Assembly: GCA_947034885.2 (NCBI GenBank)
Contig: OX344752.2
Location: 2,914,001 to 2,978,000, forward strand
Direction: 5' to 3'
DNA from: Thuidium tamariscinum
Lineage: Eukaryota > Streptophyta > Bryopsida > Hypnales > Thuidiaceae
Length of the DNA stretch: 64,000 nucleotides
In this document: one piece after another, positions 48,351 through 60,551 of the stretch
Position numbering within the stretch: the stretch's first letter is position 1
How the letters are laid out: every line of letters starts with the position of its first letter
Program-made: the position numbers and the translations under genes
Notes under the pieces: model-generated
Databases searched by the model: none
What the model saw: the letters and a program-made list of their open reading frames with translations, nothing else
Told to the model about the DNA's origin: nothing

Positions 48351-48879
48351 ATTGAAGGAGGCCATACTTGAATATGCAATTCTGAATATGCAGTTTTTGT
48401 ATACGTTGGCTTTGCACAATAGATGAAATGAGAATTTTGAAATATTGTGGCAACAATTTGCAAGGCCAAGATTGTTGTTAGGCATTTTCTTAACACATTT
48501 TTACTTTTGTTTTCGTGTAAGCTTGAAGCTAACCATTTTTTTAGGGGATTAGGCATTTAGGGTGAACTGCCCCATTATAGAATAAATGGGGGGAGACCCA
48601 TTGTGGGTGAGATTTTAGTGGTGGTGTACATTCAAGTTCTTAAATGTACACCACCAGTACAACTTGACTTGCAATGGGTCTGCTCCCATTTGGTCCGTAA
48701 TGGGATGATTTACCTTACATGCCTGGGAAAAGTTTCTACCCTGCATCTGAGTAACTGAACCCTCTGTAAAAACCCATTAAAATCCATTAAATTTAAAGAA
48801 AAAACCCGTTTCTTTCTAAAACAGATTAACAAAAACAACAAACAATGGAATCTTAAAATTCTCTGGAAACCCGTTGATT

Positions 48880-49600
48880 GTTTTTTTCCCTCCCCCTTAA
48901 ATAGCCCCCGAAGCTCCCTTTTCCTTAGCTGGAACTCTGGAAGCCCGGCCTGGAAGCCTGGAACCCTCCACTCTCAGTTATTATGCCCTGGAATCAAATC
49001 AAAAGTAAACCCGTCACTGTGTAGAATCGTGTGAAAGTGTAGATTGTCTTCACGTGAAAGGGCAGTGACGGACCAATGGCAGCGCAGGATCATAAAGGCT
49101 GTGGCAGACAGATCACACGTGAAAAGGTCGCCCCTTGCCATTACCAACGCAGTGCAGTCGCCTTCCATTTGTTAAGCTTCAATTCAATGGGGCCGGGGGC
49201 CGGTGCTGCACTGCTGCTGCAACCCCATCACCGCGGCACTTGGCGTCAGCTCAGTTTCCCAATCGGGTCAATTCCCTTCTTTTACGCCGGAAGAGGAAAA
49301 ATCTGCAGCTTCCATGTGCAAACCCCGAAGAGGAAAGCCGAAAGGACTCCTACTTCCAGGCCCCGGGTAGCACCTGGAATGGAGTGGTTCGTAGGGGGAA
49401 GGGAAGGGGAGGGGGCCCCACCTCGTAGGATTCTCGGTAGCCCTCCCTTGAATGGGGACAATTATAGACGGCCACTTATGAGGCCGCTGTTGGGGGCTGA
49501 CCTAATACAAGGCCCCAGGCTAGGAAAATGGAAGGCTTTCATATTACAGTCCAGGGATTTTTTTCTCCCTTTTGTTTGACACAAAAACGAGGGTTACCTT
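48880..49600. other. GC-rich patch without a recognised gene
   Basis: Holds CTGGAAGCC repeats (48925-48965) and long open frames at 49076-49579 and 49135-49428 that overlap in different frames. The translations show no conserved motif. A MITE begins right after it at 49616. Confidence 0.35.
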
Positions 49601-49615
49601 TTCTGCAGGGGGGTA

Positions 49616-49887
49616 AGGTGGGTACACCTAAAAGTGCCACTTTTTGGTACGGTGCCTAGTAACCATTACTGGTCTGATCAAATTTTCATATAGTCTTCTT
49701 GGCAAGTGAAAGCACATTCCAATGCACCAAAAAACGTAGCATTTGGATACAGTATGCAAAAGTTATTAAGGTTCAAAGTCTGCTTCCAAAAGCGCTCCAG
49801 CCAAATAGATACATAATGGAATTCAAAAATGTATAGCAACTATAGATGGCACTTTTAGGTGAGGTGCAATTTTAGGTGTACCCACCT
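49616..49887. mobile_element. mariner-like MITE, AGGTRGGTACACC family
   Basis: 272 bp, AGGTGGGTACACCTAAAAGT at the left and its complement at the right, flanked by TA (49614-49615 and 49888-49889). Colinear with 24938-25210 along its length, including the CATTCCAATGCACCAAA and ATGCAAAAGTTATTA blocks. Confidence 0.8.
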
Positions 49888-50237
49888 TAATTGAAACTAG
49901 TGTGCGCTGTGCCAATGCCACAATCCGAAATAAAGTAAAAGTAATTTTCTCATTTTTGAGATCCATAATAAAAACTTTGAAATGCAATAACTCTCATACC
50001 ATAGGTCCAAATGCCATGAAACAAAGCTTGTGCACCCCTCCTTGTTGAGAGCTTTCTAATGGTACAAAGATCGCGACCAAAATCGAAGGAAAAGTAATTT
50101 TTAATTTTTTAGAATCAATAATAACTCAAAAATCCATAACTTTCACAGTGTAGGTTGGAACGCCATGAAACCAAGCCCGTGCACTCCTCCTCGCCGAGAA
50201 CTTTCCAACAGAACCAATCACGCGATCAGGGGACCTA

Positions 50238-50485
50238 AGGTAGGTACACCCAAAATGGCACCTGACCTTAAAGCACCATCTACATTGTGCATACATTTCC
50301 AAAATCAGTCATGTACCCAGCCTGGAGATGGTGCTTTCAGAAACAGACTTTGACCGCTAATAACTTTTGCATACGGTATCCAAATCCTTTGTTCTTTGGT
50401 GGGTTGGAACATGCTTTCACTCACCAACAAGACTGTATAAAAATCTGAACAGCATGATAATAGCACCTAGGCACAGTAAGAAATT
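50238..50485. mobile_element. truncated MITE, AGGTRGGTACACC family, inverted
   Basis: Starts AGGTAGGTACACCCAAAATG after a TA and follows the family consensus in reverse orientation relative to the other two copies. Alignment stops near GCACCTAGGCACAGTA; the second terminal repeat is missing. Confidence 0.75.
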
Positions 50486-50942
50486 AAATGGAATTTCACG
50501 TTTCAATGGTTTGAACTGGTTGTGGGAGGAATAGTCTGAATAGTATGGGTCAGACGAAATGCCATTTCAATTACCATTGTAGGTCAGTGGCAATTTGTGT
50601 GGCCGTAGAGGACATGACGAGTGTGTGAGGGAGGTATGGTCACATGGCTTGATCATGTCCCCCACGGCACCTCCCTGTGGCCTTTGATACCAGCTTCAGC
50701 TTCAGTTTAGGGCTACCCATGTGACCCTGTCCCCCTGCACCCCCATCACAAATTTGGGATGTAATATGCTCGACACAATGAAATTTATAATTTAAGAATC
50801 AAAAACACACTTGAGGGAGGACAAAGATGGTGGCATGTGTGGACTAATGACTGGCTTTCATGTGGAGTTGGGAACGGTGAAGCCCACCAATCAACAATCG
50901 ACTAGAAAGTGTGGTTTTGATGGAATTGGTCCACCTCAACAT
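50486..50942. other. intergenic DNA, no gene recognised
   Basis: Mixed composition, no coding frame. Contains a run of CACCTCC/CCCCCTGCACCCC text at 50660-50745 but no recognisable element ends. Confidence 0.35.
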
Positions 50943-51161
50943 TTAACCCTTGAACGACGCCACATCCACTGAATGACAAAGAATCTTTCCTTCCAGGACA
51001 GAAATGCAACTTTTCATCCTCGGTATTGGGGGTGGAAAGGGAAGATCTTCTATAGTACTTTGACTTCCAATGCATATATTTGGCTTCTTCAAAGTAGGTG
51101 ATGTCACACAATATCAAAATGCATGGTTTTCATGGCCACCAGGCCATCCTTCAAGGGTTAA
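50943..51161 (-). mobile_element. MITE of the TTAACCCTT family
   Basis: 219 bp from TTAACCCTTGAACGACGCC to TTCAAGGGTTAA, with a 12-bp inverted end. In reverse, the GATCTTC..TATAGTACTTTGACTTCC block matches the copies at 20298 and 59801. The two minus-strand frames at 50902-51117 and 51151-51387 are translations of this repeat. Confidence 0.7.
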
Positions 51162-51441
51162 AGGTTAAAGTTGCTACGTTCATATCCTCACATGTCCATT
51201 CCTGAAGGCTAGCTTCTATGCCATGAATTAGGGTTGATGGAAACCCATTGATCAATGATAGAATCTTTCCTTGTAGGACAGAAGCGCAACTATTCATCCT
51301 CAATATTAGAGGTGGAAAGGGGAGATCTTCTACAAGACTTGGACTTCCAATGAGTATATTTGGTTTATTCAAAGTAGATGATGTCACATGGTATCAAAAT
51401 GGATGATTTCCATGGCCACTAGTCCATCCTTCAAAGGTTAA
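51162..51441 (-). mobile_element. MITE of the TTAACCCTT family, adjacent second copy
   Basis: Repeats the previous element in the same orientation (GAATCTTTCCTTGTAGGACA, GGGGAGATCTTCTAC, CCATGGCCACTAGTCCATCC) and ends TTCAAAGGTTAA. The two copies abut, giving a local tandem. The left limit is approximate. Confidence 0.6.
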
Positions 51442-52945
51442 CTACTTCTAAATCTTCTCATAGATAGCTTCTTTAGTCTTCAAAATACTCCTTTTTGTCT
51501 CCAAATGATCTTCATATTGGATAAAATGCTTGAAATTGAAATCGAAATTAAAAGCGATATTATTTTCACCTAGTTTAAAGTTTGTCCATTCATTGAATCT
51601 TCGAAAACAAAATTGATCAATTTTTGAACCATCAAAAGATCACTTACAACAAAAAAACAATTTTGTCCAATCGGAAGATCTTTTGGAGATGGGAGATAAG
51701 TCTAGCTTTTTACAAGAACAAGTCAATGGGCAACAAAATCAAACTTCTCTCAAAATTTGCAATCTTGATAGTGTGTGTAAAAAAATATAACGTAGACATC
51801 AAATCTACCATATTTATTTCATTCCAAGAAAGAAGATGATGCTAAGGTAGGATCATTCATTTGGTGTCGAGTTCCATTAGCGTGTGTTTGTTATTCCAAG
51901 TAGTGAAATAAGGTTGCCAAAAACTAATTTCATGACATTTGACACTATATAAATATTTTTGGTTCTAATACAAGAATGCCGACCACTTTTGAACCTCCAT
52001 GTGTACAAATAAAAAATTATATTGTTGGAAACATTTATTAACTATATGGCTTATAAAGTAATTTTCTTGATGGAAGGCAACCTAATTTTACTATTATGTG
52101 TAGTGTATATTGAAAAGCATGAGATTATCAATCTAAACTATTGAGATGTCCTTTAAGTCCAACTCAAAGATTTGCATTTTGTTTGTCCTAAGACTTCCTA
52201 AAAATTGACATAGTTGATGAATAATGGAATTCATTGTACCATTCAAAAGTATTTGCAAGCCTACAAACTTGGTTTCAAATATTAGAGGTATAGAATGAAA
52301 AATGTGGAATTTGAAGTGGGTTCATTTAATTTTGAAAGTTGTATGAGAAGCAATGTATAATATATCCTATTAGATTAGTTGCAACATTGCAAATTCAAAT
52401 GAACATTCTACTTAAAAGTCTTCCAAAGGCACTTGAGCTTTTTTAAAGCATTATGCCATCAAAAGAACAATATTGAAAAAAAACTAAGATTGAAATCCAA
52501 AATTCAAACCAAATGAATTCATATCAAGTTTCATTTTCTGTTTTATTCAATCTTGCACTTTTGATCACATAAAAAATAAATTTTGTAATTTTGCATTGAA
52601 CATTTAAAGTTAAACATTGAAGTCTAAAAATTGAACCATTTATGGGAAACTTGATTTATATGTACTTCCCAATTTCTTCAATTTTTTTTAATATTTAGGT
52701 TTTATAAATTTTTGCGTCAAAAACTTGGTTGTAAGAGATTGAAGATCAAACAAACGAAAATTCCATCCCAAGGGGTTCATTGTTGGTTTTTAGAAAACTA
52801 CTTGAGTTAAAAGATGGGGTCCATTTAATTTAAAGGGAAAAAAATTTATACAATATGTAGGACTAGTATAGGGTCTATGAAATGCTATACACTCTGTTAT
52901 ATATAAATTAGGCTATGTAAAAACATCATGTAGTAGGAATTTTTA
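51442..52945. other. AT-rich intergenic DNA
   Basis: No gene or well-defined element. The frame at 51624-51839 is an isolated AT-rich open frame. Confidence 0.4.
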
Positions 52946-53876
52946 TTAACCCCTAAAGGACCGCAACTATATTTCCACCAAAACCACTCCAAAACTGCCA
53001 TTTCTAGGATAGCTACCAAATTTTAGAAAAAAGAACATTTTTGAAATAATGTAATCATAGGGTCTTTTAGTGCACTAGTTTGAGAGCATGTAGATAAAAT
53101 TTCAGAAAATTCTCCCATGTAGATTGCAAGATATTAATGTTTGAAGTTACAAAAATCATTTCTTTACCATTGCAAAAATTGAGGCAACTGCACTTCAGAC
53201 GGCCACATTTGTATGAAAAAATGTCCAAAATGGTTGTAACTCCTTGCATTCATTCCTCAATTCAATTTGGCTACATGCTTGAAAATTTTCAAATCATTTG
53301 GAATTGTACAACATCTGCAAAAAAAATAGTAAGTAGAAAGAAGTAGAGAATGATTCAAAATACTAAATTGTTAAGAATTTATTTTTGAAATTGAAGCTTG
53401 CCAATCCCAATGGTTTAAATGTTGTAATAAACAATCTACATCTAATGTTTCAATTTTTTTCCAAAATATTGAAAATTGAGTAAAATAAAGGACTTCAAAG
53501 TTTATTTTAGAGTTGAGAATCCATAACTACCCGCAAATTAAAACTCTTCATAACTTTTGACTCATTAATCCAAATGGAATGATTCAAAACTTTCCACATA
53601 TATATAAACTTATGAAACCAATTTCAAATTTTTACTTCCAAAAAATGTAATCTTTTTTACATGCCCGAACTGCCCAAGTTGAGAAAGAAACAACATATTA
53701 TGCAATAACTTTTTAACCATGCAGTCAAAAGTCACAAAATTTGTTGGGCTTAAAGATATTATTCATCCACACCTTCTTTTAAATTTTGGTCCCAAAATAT
53801 GGAAATCTCTGATCACACGTACCTACCCAAAATTTCTATGTTGCCACAAAAGGCACTTTGGTCCTTTAGGGGTTAA
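52946..53876. mobile_element. 931-bp mariner-like element with TTAACCCCTAAAGGACC ends
   Basis: Left TTAACCCCTAAAGGACC, right the exact complement GGTCCTTTAGGGGTTAA, with TA on both sides (52944-52945 and 53877-53878). No transposase frame, hence non-autonomous. The most intact copy of a family also seen at 21672-22812, 56479-57133 and probably 13720-14675. Confidence 0.8.
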
Positions 53877-54173
53877 TAAGTTAGCCTTGACAAATCAAAG
53901 TTGTACAAATTTTTTAGAGTAAAATGAGTATAGATGTAGATGGATTTAATATAATCCAGCTTGAAGAATCTACATTGAAAGGTAGTTCACTAAATTTGTC
54001 ATGGTATTAATAATACACATAATTAAAAATTAAGTACAAGTGTAAGACATTGACCATAAGTGACAAAAATTGCTTCATTTAACATGAATAGGGATTTTAC
54101 CTTAGTGGATTTAACAAAATAAAAATGATATAACATGAAGATAAAATTTATCATTCATTTAACCTCAATCTTT
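53877..54173. other. AT-rich intergenic DNA
   Basis: Short spacer between two elements; nothing recognised. Confidence 0.4.
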
Positions 54174-54398
54174 CACTACAAGAGAAAGGATTGTTGTAAG
54201 TGAGTTTTAAGTATAGTCTTAGACATAAGATTAGAAGTAATGACCTTCAAGGCAATTTTCATCAAAAGTTTACTAGAAATACATATATTTCTAGTAAAAT
54301 TTTGATGAAAATTCCCTTGAAGGTCATTGATTACTTATAATCTTATGTGTAGGACTATATTTAAGAACTCACTTAAAACACCCCTTTCTCTTGTAGTG
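54174..54398. mobile_element. hairpin MITE with CACTACAAGAGAAAGG ends
   Basis: 225-bp palindrome: the two arms of about 110 bp run from CACTACAAGAGAAAGG to a centre near 54285 and match at most positions. The flanking triplets are TTT and TAT, so a 3-bp duplication is only partly visible. Same terminal style as 13320-13548 and 26423-31301. Confidence 0.8.
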
Positions 54399-54476
54399 TA
54401 TGAAGCCATATAATTATGTTATACACAATCATATTGAATAGAATGTTTATGGGATAGTTTCAATGGAGATTCTAGA

Positions 54477-54742
54477 CATTAGAGGATTTTTGAGGCCATT
54501 GGAAGACTGTGGGTTTCTGGACTGCGGGAACACAGTTTCTGTCGTGTAAACAAAAACCCTACATGGTCGAGAGAGTGCCACATCATAATTTTAAATTAAA
54601 TAATTTTTTTTTTCATATTTTAGGACCCCAATTTTTTTATTTTTTGGGGTAAATGCTGGCTTGACAATGGCCAGCAGTTACGGAATAGTTTTGGGGAACG
54701 GCCCCAAAATGACCCTTTGGAGGCCTCAAATCCCCTCTAATG
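54477..54742. mobile_element. MITE with CATTAGAGG ends
   Basis: 266 bp. CATTAGAGGATTTTTGAGGC at the left and GCCTCAAATCCCCTCTAATG at the right are near-complements. The ends match those of 46529-46840. Confidence 0.7.
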
Positions 54743-56478
54743 AGTATATAGTGTTAAGTTTCTTCTTATTCTCTAAAGCACAAAGGGTGTTTTGGAAGAA
54801 GAAAAGTCCAAATAGCCAATCTTAGATGCATTTTCCAATTTAAAAAAAAAATTCCAATCATACAAAATTTTAATTGAACAATTAAGATAATGTCTAGAGA
54901 AACATTAAACCCATTTGACCTTGTGAATTGAAAGATTATAATGTTTGAGGTGAGAATTTTTTTTCATTTTTATGAAACAAAGGTAATGAACTTCAAGCCT
55001 TTTTAGAGTAAAATTTTGCAACCATTCATGAGTATATTATGTTAGGTTCTTTCATGAAAAATTTCAAAAGCAAATATGAAATTTAATTTATTCTAAATAA
55101 CTCTACAATGAAAGGAAGTTAAATGCATTGGCAATACACTAGTCATTTTTTGATGTTTTCTTGTGCAATGAAAAAAAAATTAATTTGAAATTCAAATTTA
55201 GTAAAATTCATAAAAACATTTGGAATATTTGAGAAAAATTTCAATAACTTTGACTTTATAGGTTGTAAAACAATAGAATTCAAAGTTAGAATAATAATAA
55301 TTTTTTAAATTGCTTTAATATAGCAAACAAAGTTTGACTTCTCTTAAAATGTGAATTGACAACTAAATTCTCTTAGAATTCTTGAATGCCATACTTTATT
55401 ACTATATGCCAAATTTCAAAAGTCGATGAGTGTTTTTGCAAAAGATGTACAAAAGATGCGCAAATTGCCCAGCCTACCAAAAAAATTTAAGGGAACATAA
55501 CTTTGATTTGAATATCCAGTTGTAAAAAATTATGTTTTTACTTAAAGACATACATGTTCACATCTTGTGTAAAATTTTTATGAACATCCAACAAAAATTC
55601 ACTTCATAGGAACCTACTTACATTTGTTTAATGAACAATTGGCCTTTAGAGGTTAAAAACTATGACCTGGTCAATGGCACTTGAATTGAATTGATTATTG
55701 TTGGTTTTAAGGTGTATATCCTATATACATGTATGTAGTAGAAGGAAATAAAATATTGTGAAGAAAAGTGAAGGTAGGAAAAATTTGGATACTCGAATTT
55801 TAAGTGTAAGATAGACCCACTTTAAAACCCTCATGAATGAATGTACAAAACTATAGGGTATTAGAAATATGCCCTTTGTAGCTTTTTATGTAAAAATACA
55901 ATCATCTTAAATGCAAGAATTAAGGTAAATATCCCCACATCAAATACCCTCTTAACTCAAGTGTATACTTTAAATTACAAGGAGTGATGTCCTTGAGAGT
56001 TCCATGAGCTTAATATTCTCATAAATCTTATAGAGTTAGGATTGTGTGATTCTAGATTATAATTGAAAAGTTATATTTTTAGGATTGCATTTTATCTTCT
56101 TTTACAAAAATAAAATATCTAAATAGTCAAAGATTGTATAGTTTTGTTGAAAAGAAGGAGATTTGAGGGGCTGAAACCAAAGTACTTTTGTTGGAGTTGA
56201 TGGAAAGATATTCTCCACGTAAATTCACTTATAGTATCATCATCGTATCTATTTTTTTTCTAGATGTTGGTTTACAAGCTCAATTGTATTTCCTCCTTTA
56301 TGAACTTGAATCTATAATGTACAATCATCTTATTTCAACATGCAAGAAAGAATAATCTCTTTATTTACTATATTCTAGACTCTATGTCATTAAGATTATA
56401 TTTAAATATTTTATTCATTCTAATGCTTTAAAATAATGATCCATATTACTAAATGTATTTGCAATTATGAACAAAGAT
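54743..56478. other. AT-rich intergenic DNA
   Basis: No gene, no clear element. Stops are dense in all frames. Confidence 0.45.
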
Positions 56479-57133
56479 TTTAACCACTAAAGTTATTTGA
56501 CTAGTATGGTTCAACCAAAAACACTCCAAAATTGTCATTTTTAGTAATGTACTAAATTCTAGAAAAAAAAATATTTTTGAACAAATGTAACCGTAGTGTC
56601 TTGTAGTATGTCAATTTGAAAAAAATGATTAACTTTTTAAATAAATTTCCACCTCATAATAAGTAAAAAGAAATAGTGATTGATTTATAATAATAAAGTT
56701 CTTAAGAATTTAGCTCTAGAATTGAAAAATGTCAATCCTAGTAGTTTTTAATGTTGCAATAAATGATATACACCTAATTGCCTACAAACTCATATTTGTC
56801 ATTAATTAAAATGAAATGATTCAAAGCTTTCCATGTATATATAAATCTAAAAAAACAATTTCAAATTTTTGTTTCTTAAAATAGTTTTTTTTCCTATATC
56901 TACTCAAAGTGCTTGGTTAGGGAAAAACAAAACATACAGTACAATAAAGCTATCATGCAATAACTTTTTAATCATGTAGTCAAAAGCTATGAAACTATTG
57001 GGCCTTAAAAGGAAAATTTTGCCCCCATGTTGTGCAAAAATTTCAAAGAAAAAGAAAAGTTTCATTAATTTATAGTAAATTTTCCAAAATTGCTATGTTT
57101 CCAAGAAACGTAGCTTGATTTTCTAGGGATTAA
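56479..57133. mobile_element. diverged copy of the TTAACC..GGTTAA element family
   Basis: Starts TTAACCACTAAAGTTATTTG and ends TTCTAGGGATTAA. The CCAAAAACACTCCAAAATTG and AAATGATTCAAAGCTTTCCA blocks align with 52946-53876 in the same order; the copy is shorter (655 bp) through internal loss. Confidence 0.6.
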
Positions 57134-59800
57134 TCATCTACAATAATATACTGCAATTTCACTATAATCTTATTCCTAAAGGACAATTGTCTCATCAAAG
57201 GACAAACAAAAATGTGGCAAACTTAGTTCATGATAAAAAAAAAAAGATGAATTAATCTCAGTGTTACAATTAATATGTTTTGATTCCATCTCAAATTTGT
57301 TTTATGATTTAGTTTCAACTTTGTCTTCTTCTAATTTCTAATAAATAAAATTTTAATGAATGAAAGTTCAAGTTTTTAAGAAAATAAAAAATTTTAGACT
57401 TTCAAATCAATTTTCTATCATTAAAATTTTTATAAAATAAAAATTATAAGTTAATAGGATATAGTATGATAAGATGAAAACAAAATGTATTTATTCACTA
57501 TAATTCTAGAGTCTCACAATTTGTAAAGCCAAAAGCTTTAAAATTACTTGTACAAATTGTTTTTCAAATGTCATGCAAGATCTTATTGTTGGATACATAA
57601 TAAATTCTTTTCTCGATCCATTTTCATTCTTTGAGATAGAGTTGGAAATTTTGGAATATTTTTTTTGGAAAAGATCATCTTAGAACTTCAAGAATTAAAG
57701 ATAGTATATCAAAAAATGTCAAAAGCTAGAACCATATGAATAACACTATTGATTAAGAAAATATCTCAAAGGATTACATCATTTAATTAAATGAAATTTA
57801 CTTCTTTTTATTTTTAAGACATATTTCTTATTAAAATGTTCATATTTTATAATATGGAAATAATCACAACCAATCCCTAGAAGTTTGAAAGTGGTCAACA
57901 AACCCATAAATATTATAAAGTGTAAAACAATAATTTGGTAGTAATATTTTACTAAAAGTATATTATAATCTATAAACCATATATATGTGGTTGAGTTTAC
58001 CAATAAATATACAATTCTATAATTCAAAATCATTTTCTTTTACATTTCAATTAATTCCATGAAATCAATGGTTAGAAATTCAAAGATGCATTTTCGTCTT
58101 ATATTAGACTAGTAGAAGGGTGGTCATTGGGACAACAAAGAATAGTGTCCAAGGCCTATATGGGCACTAGTTTGTGCCAATGTCAACTTTGGGAACCTCT
58201 TTGATACTATTTTTAAGTTAAGTTGAATGCATTTGATTGTATAAGAAAAAATGAATGTCAAGAAAAATTGCACTATTCATAATTTTGCAATGATTACAAT
58301 ATCTCATTCAACGTAGGGATGTTGGAATAACCAAAATGATCAGCAATTTTAATTTCAACTATTAATATTACATTCATAAAGAATTGAGAATATTTGTTGA
58401 TAAATTAGTATGCAATTTGAAGCCCATGGTGTGATGGCATTGTAGATTTGACTATGCTTGTGCCTATAACCTAAACTTAATTGTAAAAGAATGTCAATAT
58501 TTATTTACATTCAATAAATGACTTTACAAAACCTAATATTATAAAAAAGATTTTTTTCATTGAGTATTATTTGGAAGTTACTTGAACCTAATTGTAGCAA
58601 ATAGAAATGGAAATTCATATATTATAGTATTGTTGATTTTTTTGCAAAAGAAGGTATTAAATCTATAGATTACCTTGTATTTTTTCAATTCCTATTTGAT
58701 TTGTATTTAGTCATAAAAATGAGCTTTTTCCAATTTGAGTCTAATTACTATAGTGACAGTTATTGAAATTAGTTCTAATGGTAATTGAAATTTGAAAGTT
58801 TTATAGTATTTAATTTAAAAAAATACATATATTCGAGTCTAGAACCTACAACTACCGTCTAAAACTTCTAAAACTATAAAAAGATTTTAAATCAAGTCTA
58901 ATTCCTATTCCTAATCAAGCAAAAGAAATGGCTTATAAAGATTTCAAATGAACATGTGATTTCAAATTTTATAGCTTATAATAAATATACAATATTATCT
59001 TTGGAAAATAATAAAATCATTTATAAATACTAATAAGACTGAACATGTAGTGTGAAGGATTTTGAAGTTTGTATGCATCATGATAGGCTTTGTTTTTACA
59101 AAATTAATCTAATGATATGCAAATCCTATTGCCAAAGTTGTATATTTGAACATAAATGACAATAGCATTGCTCTACTATCAAAGCAAACTTACACATTAT
59201 GGCTCTTCTCCCAATTGCATATCCTATTGACATCCTTTAGGGTTTCAATGTAGATGAACATATACTTAAGGACGCTTTACATCCAAAAGTTGGGCCATTT
59301 TCCTTAATTCCAATTGTAGCCTTTTGTTCAATCACAAGGGAGGATTTCAAAATTTTATTCTATTATATACAAGTGAAAATTTCAACCTTATCCGATTGCA
59401 AGTGAAGACTTTAGCCTTTTGTCCAATCACAAGGATTTCAAACCTCATATACAACAACTTGATCCATCCTCCAGGTGTAAAGCATCCCTTGTTGTACAAC
59501 CACCCATTTTTTACTAAGATCCATATAAGATGTAAGCTAGCAAGACCCATTCTTGTCCACGTACCCCATTCCATCATTATGTATTAATGGTGCACATTTC
59601 TTCCTAGAATGTATTCTATTAGATCATAAGGATAGAATGGATAACATGAATTCATAGGAATGAATGTGTTTGTTTTAGTTATTTCCAACTAAGGCTAGAA
59701 TACATTTCTAATTAAAGTTTGGAATTTTTTTTTCCTTTTCAAGATTAGAACTAATAAGGTCATGACACATGTTCCAAAGTAGTGAATAAGAAAGTAGTTC
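57134..59800. other. very AT-rich intergenic DNA
   Basis: No gene. Long runs of A and T. The minus-strand frame 57779-58033 is AT-driven. A segment at 59290-59460 repeats TAGCCTTTTGTYCAATCACAAG twice. Confidence 0.45.
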
Positions 59801-59990
59801 TTAACCCTTAAACAATGAGCTAACGGCCATGGAAATCATGAATTTTGATACTATGGGAATCAATGGTTCAAAATAATCCCAAAGCACTTTTTGGAAGTCA
59901 AAGCACTATAGAAGATCTTCCCTTTCCACCCCTAATTTTGAGTATGAATAATTGCATTTTTGTCCTATACAAAGAGATTCTCTCTTGTTT
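59801..59990 (+). mobile_element. MITE of the TTAACCCTT family, right end lost
   Basis: TTAACCCTTAAACAATGAGC and then GGGAATCAATGGTTCA, TGGAAGTCAAAGCACTATAG and TTGTCCTATACAAAGAGATT follow the copy at 20298-20514 closely. The far inverted end is not present. Confidence 0.65.
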
Positions 59991-60269
59991 ATTTAGACTT
60001 TATTCCTATCCTTCTACACAACAAAAAATTTATATTGCCTTATACTACTTTAAAATAGCCATAGGAATATATGTACAGTCACTTAAGTGATTAGCTATAG
60101 ATGGTTCTACTATAGTCTTAGAAACTTATCCTCTATTCCATAGATGGTTAAATTGGCATTTCATAACCAAATTTTCTATCCATGATAAACTACAAATTTC
60201 TAGGTTTTCCCTAGAAGCTAAATTTAAAATGTACAAGTTGGTTCTCTCCCTACTACCCATAGGCACATA
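59991..60269. other. AT-rich intergenic DNA
   Basis: Short spacer between two elements; nothing recognised. Confidence 0.4.
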
Positions 60270-60540
60270 GAGTAATTCATACGATGCTACACCTATCCGA
60301 CAAAGGTGACCATTAGGGTAAACTTTGTATTCTTCTAAGGATAAAATTTAAAAAAACAATCCCCTCTTTTGTGCCATGTTTAGGAAATGCTTTTGACCTC
60401 TCTCCACTCATATGGGGTCTCTGATTGCAAATATGAACTCAAAATTTGCAAATTTTATTGTGCATGGCCAATAAAGAATTCTTGTTTTTCCCCTTGAAGT
60501 AAATCCACTCTGCTGGTTCCACTTTTTAAGATGGGTTTGG
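60270..60540. mobile_element. MITE, core family 'TTGATTGCAAATATGAATTC', diverged ends
   Basis: Holds the core at 60418-60460 (CTGATTGCAAATATGAACTC, then AAAATTTGCAAATTTTA) and AAATCCACTCTGCTGGTTCC at the right, close to the right end of 34459-34701. The left end is eroded; limits are approximate. Confidence 0.5.
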
Positions 60541-60551
60541 AAGGGTCAAGG

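Noticed and set aside
49076-49579. 167-codon frame in a GC-rich patch.
   Set aside because: Overlaps another open frame, has no recognisable motif, and lies between repeats. Not enough to call a gene.
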